Assembly (NCBI GenBank): GCA_028554755.1
Contig: JAPTOF010000015.1
Location: forward strand, 1,116,001 to 1,180,000
From: Cordia subcordata
Lineage: Eukaryota; Streptophyta; Magnoliopsida; Boraginales; Cordiaceae
Length of the DNA stretch: 64,000 nt
Direction: 5' to 3'
Position 1 is the first letter of the stretch, and each line of letters opens with the position of its first letter. Below are positions 43,346 to 55,540 of this stretch, one piece after another. Both the position numbers and the translations under genes were made by a program. Under the pieces are notes generated by a model. That model was given only the letters and a program-made list of their open reading frames with translations. It was not told the origin of the DNA and did not search any database.

Positions 43346-44265
43346 GTAAGAGACGCGTATTCTGGTTATAATAACTTGAATCCACTATTATTATCAGACA
43401 CGAATTTGATTCAATATATTAAAAAGACTAGTATTTGTGTCTGAACTATTGCAGATTGATGTATAAGCAAGAACGAACCCTCCAAAAGAGAGAAAGATCT
43501 CCAGTATTTGCATAATCAATTTCACCCTCTAACAGAACCAGAGCAAAGCAGAGTGCAGAGGATCAGTCGAGCAAAAGGTACACAACACAAAAGATGAGCA
43601 TGGCAGGAAGTCTTGAAATCACACTACACTGAGAAGTGAGAAGCAGCTCACAGTGTCAAGTGTGAAACCTTTTGCAAGAATAAAAATTGTGTTGCTAAGG
43701 CAAATTTTGCACCACACAATAATAGAAAGGTAGAATAATACTAACAACGGTAGTTTTCTCATGATAATTGCTAATAATGGAGTTTACCATAGGTAAGGTA
43801 CAGAGGAGTGAAAAGATTAGCATATGATTAGAACACATAATTAGTAGATGATCATTAATATTTTCCTCTTGTAGAGTTCAAAAAGAGAGATTTATTTACA
43901 GCAACAGCAAGTTGTAAGCAAAGACATATTTACATATTCACAATAGCTATATCTACACTGGTGAATCAGCATTATGCCTCAAGTTTCCCCCAGTTTCGGT
44001 TGACATAAGCCTTACCCCGGCAATCTGAAGAGCATAATGCAATGCATCGTTGATCTGTAAGATTGCGTTCTTGTTCATCACAATATCAAAGATAATTGAC
44101 CTCAATCCATATCCACAAATGCAATGCAAAATCCTCACGTTCACGCAGAAATGACGCTTACTCCTGAAGATTACTAGATACGTTCAGCTAATAGAAGAAG
44201 ATAGTCTTTTGTAGTATACATCAGCATTGAGAACTTATGAAGAATGGACCAGTCACGCAGCAGCA
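43346..44265. other. 3' side of the host gene, no other gene seen
   Basis: Mixed sequence without ORF content that I can support. Its upper part probably holds the 3' UTR of the minus-strand gene that ends at 44266. Confidence 0.4.
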
Positions 44266-45981
44266 TCAAAAATTACGAAGAGAGGAAAGCCATTGTTCCA
44301 TGTACCTTTGACCCTCTGCAAATACCAACCAAAAAGAAGGAAAGAAAAAATTCAGTACCAAAGGACCTTCTTTTGTCTAAAAGTATATAAATCAAAGAGG
44401 AAGGGGAGCATCTTCAATATTTAAAGTTTAAGGGAATAAATGGAAAAATTCATTACATATCTAATACAGGGTTCATCTAGCATGATGCATTACAATAAAG
44501 GAATGATAAGAATGACCTACTCTTTCAAAGAGACTAGATGATTGGCCACCTATGAATTGACCCCTAAAGGCCTTAATTTGATAAATACAACAGATATGTG
44601 GTTCATGAGGGTGCAGCACACAAAACATTGTGGTCCCTCATCTGTTATACTGCTCAGAGATAAACCACAAACTTTACTTTGCCAAAACTCCAATATTTAT
44701 GAGGGAAAATAATACTTCAACTGTATAAACAGTCCCAGATTCATATCAATCCGAACAACACTTATCACACATAGTTTCTTTCTTCATTCTGGGGATGTTG
44801 AGCAAGAATCACATTTCACTTTGAGGTGGAACGAATGGAGAGATAGGGGGATGAAGAGTCGAGCTGCCATCTCTGAAAACATAAAAACCGGTCGCCAAGT
44901 GGGCTACGGGTGAACCCAAGAAACCCAATCTGACTAACGTTTCAACCCAATAAGAACTGAATAGGACTTACAAAAGAATGCAACAAGCCAAGAACGACAT
45001 ACGTGGACTTTTATCTGTTGTCAAAGCAATTACTGCCAAAACAAAGAATAACCTAGACAAATAACCATATGCACAGATAGATCTCATCTCAGTGGAAATG
45101 TACTTCAATATCCTCACTGTACTAAATGACCAAAAACACAGAATATATCTTTTCACATCCATCATCCACTACTTCTTGGGTGGCTATTCAAAAACATCTC
45201 ATCCAGCATCATGAGATCCGCTACCAGCCAATCAAGGACAGAAGACTTAACTACTGTAGCTCAACAGAACAATTATATGAAAAAATGCATATCCAGAGAT
45301 CCACTTAAGAACAACAAACAAGTACAAGTACATGATAATAATCAAAGGAGGAGAACATGTAGAACATAGTGCATAATCAGCAAGTAAAGATTATAGATTA
45401 CAAGTTTATAAGATATATTCTTCAGTATAGACGAGATCAAGCAAGTACGAGACATACACAAACTCAGAAATCGCAAGCAGAGAGCATCTCTTACCAGAAG
45501 AGTACTCACTTGGTAAGTTCCTGATGGCACTAAGGAACTGTTTACCAGGCTCAAACTTCTCCTCCTCCAATTCCTCGCAATCATGCCTATAGCAAGGAAC
45601 CAACACAGCAAAACTGTTGTCCCCCCCGTCATCACTCTGGAAATCAGGGGCGTGAGGTTCCAGCCACCCGATTGACCAGTCCGAGTCATCGGATTCAGAC
45701 CCTGACAAACAAACACCATCTGATGGCACCAACACCATATCATACTCCTTATCGATACTCCTCCTCCTCTCCTCTCTACTCTTCCATTTCCTCTTAACTT
45801 TCCTAGTTGACGACGAGGCCATTTTTGCCCCCTTCCCTGATCTAAACCTCAAGCTATCAGGTTCTTTCAAACCAAAACCCCAATCAGCCAATGAATTCAT
45901 TGCAGCAGACCCATTACCCACCTGCTCTTTCTCTTTCCCACCCCACCACCACCATGACAATCCTGTCAATGGTACAGCCAT
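44266..45981 (-). CDS. Plant protein of unknown function, two exons (178 aa)
   Basis: The only gene here that looks intact and not transposon-derived. Exon 1 is 45495-45981 and exon 2 is 44266-44315, joined by an intron 44316-45494 with GT (GTAAGAG) and AG (TTTGCAG) borders. The codon split at the junction restores the frame, and 537 coding bases give 178 residues. The protein starts MAVPLTGLSWWWWGGKEKEQ, has a basic stretch (STRKVKRKWKSREERRRS), an acidic Ser/Asp segment (SGSESDDSDWSIGWLEPHAP), then NSFAVLVPCYRHDCEE, and ends EQWLSSLRNF. I chose ATG 45981 because the only in-frame codon extending it upstream is TTG. The Trp-rich start and short acidic motifs look like those of small plant-specific proteins, but I do not recognise a family or function. 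No signal peptide or membrane segment seen. The intron is large for so small a gene. Confidence 0.75.
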
Positions 45982-46870
45982 CTCTTCCGACAATATGCTA
46001 TATTATTATCAACAACATTAGACCTTCCAACAAGAATCCAAAAGCACCAAAATTGATTCAACAACTGAATATATCAAGAGCCCAATGTCATTTTTTCCCA
46101 AAAAAAGCTCAAAGCTTGGATCTTTTTATGCTAAAACAGCATCATATCAACTGATAAAATCAATAAGTCAAACCCACAAAAGAATGAACTCATTTTAGTA
46201 CACCATGTCAACACACACAACAATCACCAGTTACTATTTATGATATCAATAAGTAATTCTACTACAAACCCATAATAACAGTTACTAAAACATTAATCAT
46301 GGGAGAGACTTCTTTAATACCCTTCAAGAAGATATAAACTTATTCAATCAAACCCAACTAAAGCTTCAAAAAAAGATCTTTCATTAACAAACCCAGATGA
46401 TTAAATAAAAGATCTTTTTCAATAGAAAGCGATTAATAGGATAAAAACTCTAAGAGGAGAAACGTGAGATGACAATTATGTCCTTCACATGAAAGCTTCG
46501 GTGGAAGAAGGTGGAACAAACGGTGACACCACCGGAAAAACCGAAATTCTCCCCGCAAAATGGATGCAGAACAATTTTCTATATCACCGGAAAAAGAAAA
46601 AACCGAAACTTCTCACCGGAAAATAGAAAAGGAAAAAGTGAAAGCGGCGAACAAATAACAAATTTTGGACAAATAAAATTATTTTTTCGAGTTATTCTTC
46701 GAACAATTCCATTTCTACTGCAACTCCTCAACGTGAGGACCAGTCCGAATTTGTCTCTCTTTGCACACCAAAAAACACACACATGCACGCACACGAAATC
46801 AACTGATAAGAGTTGTGGGACGCTCTACATACATACATATATATAAAAACAAACCCAAAGTGTGGATCAC
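45982..46870 (-). promoter_or_regulatory. 5' region of the host gene
   Basis: Upstream sequence of the minus-strand gene. A TATATATA stretch at about 46835-46845 could be its TATA box, which would give a long leader, possibly with an intron. The CT-rich, CCGG-containing stretch near 46500-46650 on this strand resembles a plant leader. No transcript evidence. Confidence 0.35.
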
Positions 46871-47016
46871 ATGTAATTTGCAGAGTGAGGACTTCCATTT
46901 GAGGTAATTTCAGTCTGGCCCCTCTACCTTTTAGAAATCACTTGATTGGTCGCATATTTATTAAAAGTGCAGCCGTGCTCTATGGAGATCTCTTGTATAC
47001 TTTGGTTTTCTTAGCA

Positions 47017-47425
47017 TCTACCTATCCATTATACTAAAACATTTGTCGTTGCTTCGTTTTTTTTTGCTATTTTTTTGTTGCTTTTAAATTATGCCACTTT
47101 CAGCATTATCATCTGTTGGATTAATTCTCATTGATGGCCTAGAATTTTGATACCAACTTAGTTCCTCTTTTGTTGCATCTCTATTTTTCCAATTACACTA
47201 TGATTCCATTCTATCGCCGATTACAATTTCTTTCTTTTTCTAATTTACAATTCTTTTTAATGTTCATTGTTTACAAAAAATAAATAATTTTCCTTTTAAA
47301 ATTATTGAAATATTATATATATATATATATGTATGTATAGATGTATGTATGTATGTATATATACACATATTTTTAAGTCCCCCGTGTTACAAGTCCCCCG
47401 TGCGGGACATGGGTTAAAAAACTAG
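47017..47425 (+). mobile_element. Non-autonomous Helitron
   Basis: 409 bp. It begins TCTACCTATCCATTATACTA, preceded by A. The 3' end has a GC-rich hairpin, GTCCC-CCGTGC-GGGAC (47390-47405), about 16 bases before the end CTAG (47422-47425), followed by T. TC start, hairpin, CTRR end and insertion between A and T are the Helitron rules. No coding capacity; contains an (AT)n/(TGTA)n run at about 47313-47365. Confidence 0.72.
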
Positions 47426-50245
47426 TTATTGTTATTATTTGGGAGATTGTGGCAGAATATAAAGAACATTTTAATTATCTAAGGGGTATAATAGTAATTA
47501 TACTACTTTCATTTGGCTTAAAGTTTTTCTGTTATATTTTAGTCAATGTAATACAATATATCCAAAGTAAAAATCTTAATTAATTTCACTTATGTTCTTA
47601 TTTTTATGATTAAGCTTAACATAAAATTCGATTTCTTTTCCTCACCATTCACAAAACAATGATCATATTAAGAAAAAAGTTTGCCCATTAACTCTTTTAC
47701 ACTATTAAATTTACTTGTATTTACACTTATCTTAAATTGCATATCACCAAATATTTTGCTCGATTACAATAATTTCTACATGTATAGGAGATCTTTACTC
47801 AAATTAGATTGATAGTTTATAGGCAATTAAATATACCCTATAAGGATGAAAAAAAAAATGCAATTCGTGTCATGAGAGAAATAGGTTATCATAAAGAAAA
47901 ACATATAGTCAATTATTGATCATAAAAATGAGAGGAAGGCTTTAATTAATTTACCAATTATATTTATTTAGATATTAAGTCAAGAAAGCAAAAACGCAAA
48001 AAAGCAAAAAAAAAAAAATTTAAAGAAATGAAAAAAAACTCAATGTCTTACTACAAATACATTTGGTGATAGATTTTCTTCATATATCATTTAGTCAAGT
48101 GAATGTAGTTGGATTACAAGCATCTGATTAAGAGCAACTCCAATAAGCTCTTTATTTTTATTCCTTATTTGAGCAAGCGACGTATTCTTCACCTTTTCAG
48201 TCTTTATATTTGAATATAGAGGATTCCCTATCCAACTTTTAATCTTTTTTTTTTCTTATCATGCTAGAAAAATAATTAATAGAGAAGGCATGACTGTTGG
48301 AAATATATTAGCAAAGAATATGATTATTGAAAAATAAAATATGAATTTTAAAATCCCACGTTAAGTTGTAGAAAATGAACAAAAATAAAAAGCAATAAAA
48401 TTTTTAACAAAATATTAGTGTGGTACTTAAAAGTCTAAGTGTTTGTTCCGGTGAAACAAAAATAAATAACTTCCCGAAATACGACCTACCTATTTCAACT
48501 TTTGATATTGGAAAAAATATAGAATACACTAGAGATTCATTTTTCTAGTAAAATAGATAAGATATTGTGACATAGCAGCATTTTCATACCACCAGGAACG
48601 GAAAAACAAATTCAAAGGAATAAAAGAAAATTAGATCACACCTAGCAAGAAAAAGTATTTTGTTTTGGTTGTAAGTGCAATTTGAAGAAACCAAGGTAAC
48701 AAAGAGCCATTAAATAATGGGGTATAAAAAGTGCAAATTAATTATTAATTGGTGATGAAAACTTCCACGGCGTAGATTCCGTGATACCGGTGGTGATTTG
48801 ATTAGATTTGTGTCTGTACAATTGCATGCTAACAGATTCAGATTTAAAAATTAGAAAATTAATAAGATGCGTCGGATGAGATACGAGATGACTATCCGAT
48901 GGATTAGCTTACGTGGGAGGCTGTGAAACTAACCATTGCGTGCCCATGGTGATTAAAGTTGTGATACGTCTAAGGCATGTCAAACTTCAGTTTTGGGATC
49001 AATTACTTGGGGAAAAAAAAGAGAGTAATGAGTTTATTTGGACTATTTTTTAAAAAAGTATTTTTAAAAATAATTTTCGTAACTAATGCAATATTGTTCT
49101 CAATATTATACTCGTTAAGATTCGATTAATATTTACCATTTTTAATTATTCATTCTTTTAAAAGATAGGTTGTATTTAATATAAAAATGACAAAAAATGG
49201 TAATTCTTATATTTATATATAAGATCATTTAATTAACTTTAGCGAGTAGAACATTACACCCATAAAAAAAATTGTTTTAAAAATATATATTTTAAAAGTT
49301 TATAATTTTAATTTAAAAAAATTGGAATTCAATTTTCCTTTTTGATAGTTTAAGTTTTTCTTTTAAAGTCAATTTAAGTACTTATCACAAAAAAAAGGAT
49401 AATTTTTCAAAAAGAGAAACTTCTCTCTGTGAAGAAAACTAATCAAATTGGACTTTAAATTTAGCAATTAATATTTAATAATCAACATGATCACTCAAGA
49501 GCCACTAGAGATTTGGTCTAGTGGTCTGATTTGGCTTCACATGGGATCCAAAGTTTTGAGAATACATTCTTTTGATAAGTAAATATAAAATGACTTGGCT
49601 CTCCATTAAACTTAGAAAAAAGGAAAGAAAGAAAGAAAGAAAAATGATTAGCCAAGAGAGAAGTGAAAAATTGTAATTACATTTGCAAATTCCTTCAAGC
49701 CCAATTGCCTCGAAGATACTTTCAAGGTAGTAAGCAGATCTATGGACAGGATCAAATTTAAAATTTTGTGTTTGTGAAGAGTATAATACTAATACTTTTT
49801 TTTTTTGTACTTAGGATTAATTTAATTTCCTATACAAAAATATACATGTTTTAGAAACTAGTTCACAAAAATACATTAATTTTTTTAGAAAAAATTAGTC
49901 GAGTACTGAGCACCAATGATTCTTAATAGCCGCTAATTTTTCATCATTTAGTGTAGGATACGCATAATGGCACTCGTTATTTTCTTCTTAATGAGCTTCG
50001 TTATTTTCTTCTTAATGAGAAGTTTCCACGTCTCAAAAAACAATATTAATTGTGAGGAGATTTAATTGTTTAACGTAAATTCTCTTACAATAATATAATA
50101 TTACGATAGGTTTTATTAATTGTAAACTGTTTAGATTATTTTTATTATAACTACATAAGTAATTTATTTTTACTAAAATTTCCTCAAAATGTTATAAAGA
50201 TTATGTTTAAGAACAACTCAAAACAATTGGTCGATCCGTTCAAAA
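47426..50245. other. AT-rich intergenic region
   Basis: No gene seen. A short, more complex patch at 48770-48980 does not give an ORF. A motif starting GAGCAACTCCAATAAGCTC near 48132 resembles the end of a common plant MITE, but I found no partner end. Near 49508 the string TGGTCTAGTGGTCT resembles a tRNA-type box A. Confidence 0.4.
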
Positions 50246-50259
50246 AACCACACATATAC

Positions 50260-50295
<36 letters not shown>

Positions 50296-50382
50296 GTATA
50301 TCTCTGTGTGTGTGTGGGGGGGGGGGGTGAGTGGGTGAATGGGTGCGTGGGTGGTTGTGTGTGTGTGTGTGTGTGTGGTTGA
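50246..50382. repeat. Compound microsatellite with G-run
   Basis: (AT)n, (TGTA)n, (TG)n, then a run of about 12 G, then three TGGG-type repeats and a second (TG)n. Two ORFs reading across it on the minus strand are artefacts of the repeats. Confidence 0.85.
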
Positions 50383-51877
50383 TACATCATGTGCACATAA
50401 TGATAGACTAGCCAAACAAAAATGTACACATAATGGCTTCACGGCCTAAAGTTAATATGAAAGGCTGGTTCTTTTTATGTAGACATTTTATCGATTATTT
50501 CATGTCACATTCTACCTCGATTACTATTTCACAATTTGTTTAATTGATCTTGTGTTTTAGCTATGGAGGAAGCTGAATGTTGTATTAGAGAAAATATTGG
50601 GCTCTTGATATCCTTTCTATGCTTCATTTTTTGCTACAGTGATTGGATCGTTCTCTACATAGCGAGAAATTCATTCTAATGTTGTGATATCAAATGAGCA
50701 TAATAATATGCGCTCCACAATACGTCTTCCTATCCTCTTTCCTTTTTACATATTCAAAAGTAAAGGACATTGCTAATTAAATAGATAGTTTGTTATTTGT
50801 TATTCATCGACTCATCACATGTTCATCTAATTTAATTTTTATTAACAAATTATGTATCAGTAAATGATTTATTGAGTCCCTTATTTTTTAGCCGTTTAAT
50901 AATTAAGTTCTTGTTCTTTAAAATGTGATAATTTAGTTTCTTATCTTTATAATTAGCGATATCATAAGTCTTGATTTTAAAAGAAGTCCAAAAAAAGTAA
51001 CAACTTTTAATCCTCCAACTTTGTAATTTGTGACATCATTATTCCTAATACCACTATTTTCTTGACTTTTTTGAGCTCAAGACTAGCTAATAGCATCACA
51101 AATTGAAAAGTTAATGGACTGAATTGTGCTGTTTTAAACGTATGAGACATTATTGGCAAAAGAATTTAGATAAGTAACAAAATAAATCATTTATTCTTAT
51201 ATATCTAACTAGTTCTTGTGGAGTTTAATGTGAGAAATGAATATGATAAATCTAAGTAGATAACTTATGCTAAAAGAAATCCTCAAATTTGTCTGTGAAG
51301 GTGGGTAGCCTCCTTCTTAGGTTAGTGTTTGACAATACTAAAAAATAATTTTTAAGTAGTTTTTAGTATTTTGACCTAGTCAAAATATTTAAGATTTGGT
51401 GTCTTGTTGGCAGAAGTTTGCTAAAGGGAAAAAATTACCCCAATATATATCGTTGAAATTTACCACACCGCTTTCTTCCAAGAAAGTGTATTTTGCATAT
51501 TACTATATGGCGTGCATGAATGTGGGAAGAAATTGCCTAAAAAACTGTATATTGTAACTCTTATAATTAATTTCATTAAATTTGAGCTTGAAAATTATTT
51601 AACTTTTAACTGATACATATGTTAAATTCACCACTATGTATGAAACATAGTTTCATCTTCCAAAGCAATTTTTGCATTTTAAAGAATTAAGAATGATTTT
51701 TCACTTATCCTCGTAATGACTCAAACTCTATTTCAATCTAATTTAATAAGTTGTTCATTATCAACTTGCAAAAAGATTTCGGCTAAAATGACATTGACGT
51801 CAACTAAAAAAATCTCCAAGTAAATCAAATTTCAAATGTTTGCCAGATAAGCAGCCTGAATATCGAGGTTGCTAGAA
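50383..51877. other. AT-rich intergenic with MITE remnants
   Basis: No gene. At 51325-51390 the sequence GTGTTTGACAATACTAAAAA with TTTTGACCTAGTCAAAA resembles the left end of the MITEs at 55541 and 56315, and is truncated. 50870-51200 resembles a foldback element (TTAATAATTAAG... and ...AATGGACTGAATTG), with weaker symmetry. Confidence 0.4.
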
Positions 51878-54800
51878 AACACCGACCACCTTTCACTAAT
51901 CCATGAGTTAATAATGATTTAAATTCAAGGGAAAAAAATACGAAGTAAAAACACTACCCGTTTGATTGATCTATGGTAAGACGATCGACGGCTAGCTGGA
52001 GGTTCAAGTAAAGAAAAAAGAAAAAAATCTCATGATTTTTTGTCTGGCTTTTTCTATTTTTCAGCACGTGAAAAGTAAGAGAAATTAATATAATCGTCTT
52101 GTTTGTTAGGCTTTGAATCATTGACCCACAAGAATAGAAAGGTTTTGGCTTTGAATGCAATTTACTTGGACACGTGAAAGAAATTTACTCCGTTTTTGTC
52201 GCATCGTGGTCAATGCGTAACAAAATATGTTAAACCACAAATTATTTTTTATTAATATTTCTTTTAGTCCCCTGATTTAACTTTGTGATAATTTAATTCT
52301 CAAATATTTAAATTATATCTTTTAGTCCCTCAATTTTGACTTTAGTTAGAACTTTGATTAGTCCTCTCACTAATTTGCATCCAAAACTTAATTAACGTCA
52401 AAATTTTGTGGTCAGATAAAATTCATTAATTAGAAAAGGGCAATTTTTTGCATAACATAGAATCAAACCCTTATTCTCAATTCCTCCTAGCATTCCCTCA
52501 TTTCCAACGTTACCAAAATTGCCCTTGATTGTATTGAATTTTATCTGACAAAAGAATTTTGACATCAAGTTTTGGATAGAAGTTAGTGAAAGGACTAACA
52601 AATGTCTTAAATTTAAAATTGATGGACTAAAAGGCTTTTTTAAAAAAGTTTGCAAACTAATAGTGTGTTTGGAATGATCTTGTTTTAAAATGTTTATTCT
52701 ATTGAAATTTAAAAATATCTTATAAGATTTGAGATATTTTATTACATGCACCATGCATTCTTAAAAAAAAAAAAAAAGAAAGATAGAACGGATTGTTTAT
52801 TTCTTATAAGATAAAAGTATATGTTGTTAGTTTGTTTTGAGTTTTCATTGGATGTATGTGATAAAATATCTTAAATCTTATAAGATGTACCCTCATTTTA
52901 ATAGGATAAATATCTTAAAATAATTTTATAACAAATAGAGCATTGTCTCAAAATTAAGCGTAGAGGGACTACTAGAGGTATTACACTAGTTGTTTTTCTT
53001 TAAAATTACTAGTTCTCATCTCATTTTCATCATCCATCTATTACTTCCTAACCTTGTAATTGATATTATATAATATAAGTTAAAAGTTTTTGCCTTTTAA
53101 GGGTTGAGAGAGTAACTATTTAACAACTCTTACCTAAAATGAATTATTGTCCTAAGAAAAGGGGAAAAAAGGTAATATATATTTTGTTCCTTAAACAATC
53201 ATTTTTAGAGATGTTTCTTCTTTTTTTCTTCTCCACAATAGTAACTGCATTAAAAGGTAAATCTATGCTAGATTATCCCCGAGGTTGCAATCCAAAATAT
53301 TATCTTGCACCACAAGCATGGTACACCTCTGTTCACTTCTTTCAAAAAAATAAAAATAAAAAGAAGAAGAAAAAGAAGAAAAGATTAGCTCTTCTTTCTC
53401 TTTGGCCTTCTTTACTGCCCTATTTTCTTTAATTACAACCTGCTTAAACGAAAAAAAAGAAAAATCTCTCTTCTCTCTGGTTCTCTTGCAATGTCACTGT
53501 TGATGTTAGTAGAAGATGGCATTACGATAACCACTAGAAGATGGCATCTCTCGCTTTGTGAATTGTTTTACTCCAAGTAAATTGATGAAGATGATGAAAG
53601 AAAGAGATGAGTAGCAAAATAGAGACAATTATGAACATGTTACGAAAGAGTTGTGAATTTGCAGTTTACAAGTTGACATAGAATCTATAAATTTTGGACA
53701 ACGAGCAGTTTACAAGTTGTGAATTATGTGAACATATATTTGGTTATGAATATATATGGTAAATTTTATGAATATAATTATAAAAATTATGACGAATATA
53801 ATAATCAAAATTTATGAATATAAAATTTTTTGAATCACACGAAAAAGATATTCTTGAACTTTTCTTTCCTTTTTTCTTTCTTGCTTTTTGTCATTTTTTT
53901 TCTCTGTTAACTAAAGGTTGGTGATAATGATGATCTATTGTTGGTGATAGTAGTGTTTAGATGATGGTGATGGTGAGTGAGCTACTTTTTTTTTTTTTTG
54001 GTCTTGCTAGGCATGTGAAGTGCACACTATGGTAAGTATACTGTACTTGGTTGGTGCAGAGAAATGTTGATCCATAGTATGTATATGGGGTTGGAGTGGT
54101 CCAAATTAATTAATCAATTCACACAATTGATTATCTTCTCAATAAACATGCTTCGAATGAAAATAAGCATACCTTCAATTAGCATCAAAGGGGTGAAATC
54201 CAAATTTAATAAAGCAGAATTGCAGGCAGCAACTTTTATTTTTATTATCTACGTAAAAGCCAGCCACTATTATATATATTGGTCGCTTGAAAAACAAGCT
54301 CCCTTGAAGCCATCGTTGTTGATTGAGTTGGAGGTGGACGGCAACTTTTGAATTGTATTTGTCTTGAACTAGACGATAGCCGCAATACAACTCTGTTTTT
54401 ATTATATTAGTACAGATACATTATTCACCTCAAGCATGGTTTGTTTTAGCAATTGACAACCTTTTTCTTCTGTTGCACAGTATAAAGAACGTACTGTCTA
54501 TCCAAAGTTTATCAGTTAGTGATCTGGCTCTATTAAGTATATTGATAATCAGACTCAGTCAACTAAATTTTCCTTATTGTAGGGGGTAAAAAAAAAAAAA
54601 AACACATTTTCTTTCTGTCTTCCCATGATTAAAAATCGTTGTCCTTATGTGATGTAGATTGGTGCAGAACACTTCTTTCTAAGAAAAAGTTAATAATAAA
54701 AAGATTGGCTTCTGTAATATCAAGAAACAGTTGGGGGATCCAAATTAAAGAGAAATTAACCTCAAGTTCTTTTCGTGCTTTAGTCTATACATCATGCATT

Positions 54801-55129
54801 TTCTATTTAGCCAGGCAATTTGTATTTGAGTTGCTGACTAAAGCTCTCTTTTTGGCTCAATTTTCATACAATTGAAAGTATTTTTTGTCAGTTAAAAAGT
54901 TAAGATTAGTCTTTTTTTTTATTCATTTAAGAAGAGTTTTTAGATAAAAGTTAAAAAAGAAAAAAGTCTGAAACTCCAAATAAGAGCTTTTGAACAAAAC
55001 CTTTTGAGAAAACTGTCTTTACACAATATCAAATTTTAGTTTTTCTTATTTTTTTTCTCAAAGAATATTATTTCATTATTCATACTCTTAAAACCTAGTA
55101 TTACACTCAAAATATATAACTAAAAAATT
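51878..55129 (+). repeat. Segmental duplication, unit 1
   Basis: Starts AACACCGACCACCTTTCACT, repeated at 55130. Shared blocks with unit 2: 51878-52245 and 55130-55490; 53000-53290 and 57225-57750; 54080-54480 and 57770-58540; 54620-55080 and 58560-58980. Offset at the left end is 3252 bp. No intact gene lies within it. The short ORF at 54064-54351 is not supported, because its counterpart in unit 2 is broken. Confidence 0.8.
52319..52633. mobile_element. Foldback MITE in unit 1
   Basis: Arms of about 110 bp: CTTTTAGTCCCTCAATTTTG at the left and GATGGACTAAAAG at the right, with AGTCCTCTCACTAA, CCAAAACTT and AGATAAAATTC in mirrored order. Absent from unit 2 at the corresponding place. Confidence 0.7.
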
Positions 55130-55540
55130 AACACCGACCACCTTTCACTAATCCATGAGATAATGAACTAAATTTAAAGGGAAAAAAACTACACGTTCGG
55201 TATCTTTGATCGACGGCTGGCTTGAGATTCAGGGGAAAAAGAAAAAAGAAAAAAGCTCATGACTTTTGTTCGGCTTTTTCTATTTTAATTTTTAGCACAT
55301 GAAAAGTAAGAGAAGTTGATCATCTTTTATATTAGGGCGTTGAATAATTGACCCACAAAAATAGAAAGGTTTTAGGCTTTGGATGCAATTTACTTGGACA
55401 TGTGAAAGAAATTCACTTTGTTATTGTCGTCATCATGTTCAATGTGTAACAAAATATTTTAAACCACAAATTCTTTTTCTTTCAAATTACTAGTTATCGT
55501 CTTATTTTCATTGTCCATTTATTACTTCTTAACCTTACAC

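Noticed and set aside
46511..46846. 111-codon plus-strand ORF upstream of the host gene
   Set aside because: It lies in the probable leader of the minus-strand gene, has low complexity and no recognisable motif.
49508..49640. Possible SINE because of a box A-like TGGTCTAGTGGTCT
   Set aside because: No convincing box B, poly-A tail or TSD found nearby.
50184..50442. Two ORFs with THTHTH and IYIYIY runs
   Set aside because: They read through a microsatellite; no gene-like composition outside it.
53139..53432. 97-codon ORF with a poly-Lys run
   Set aside because: The run comes from an A-rich tract, and the paralogous unit 2 has no matching ORF.
54064..54351. 95-codon ORF in unit 1 of the duplication
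   Set aside because: Its counterpart near 57780-58430 is interrupted by indels and an insertion, so it shows no sign of selection.
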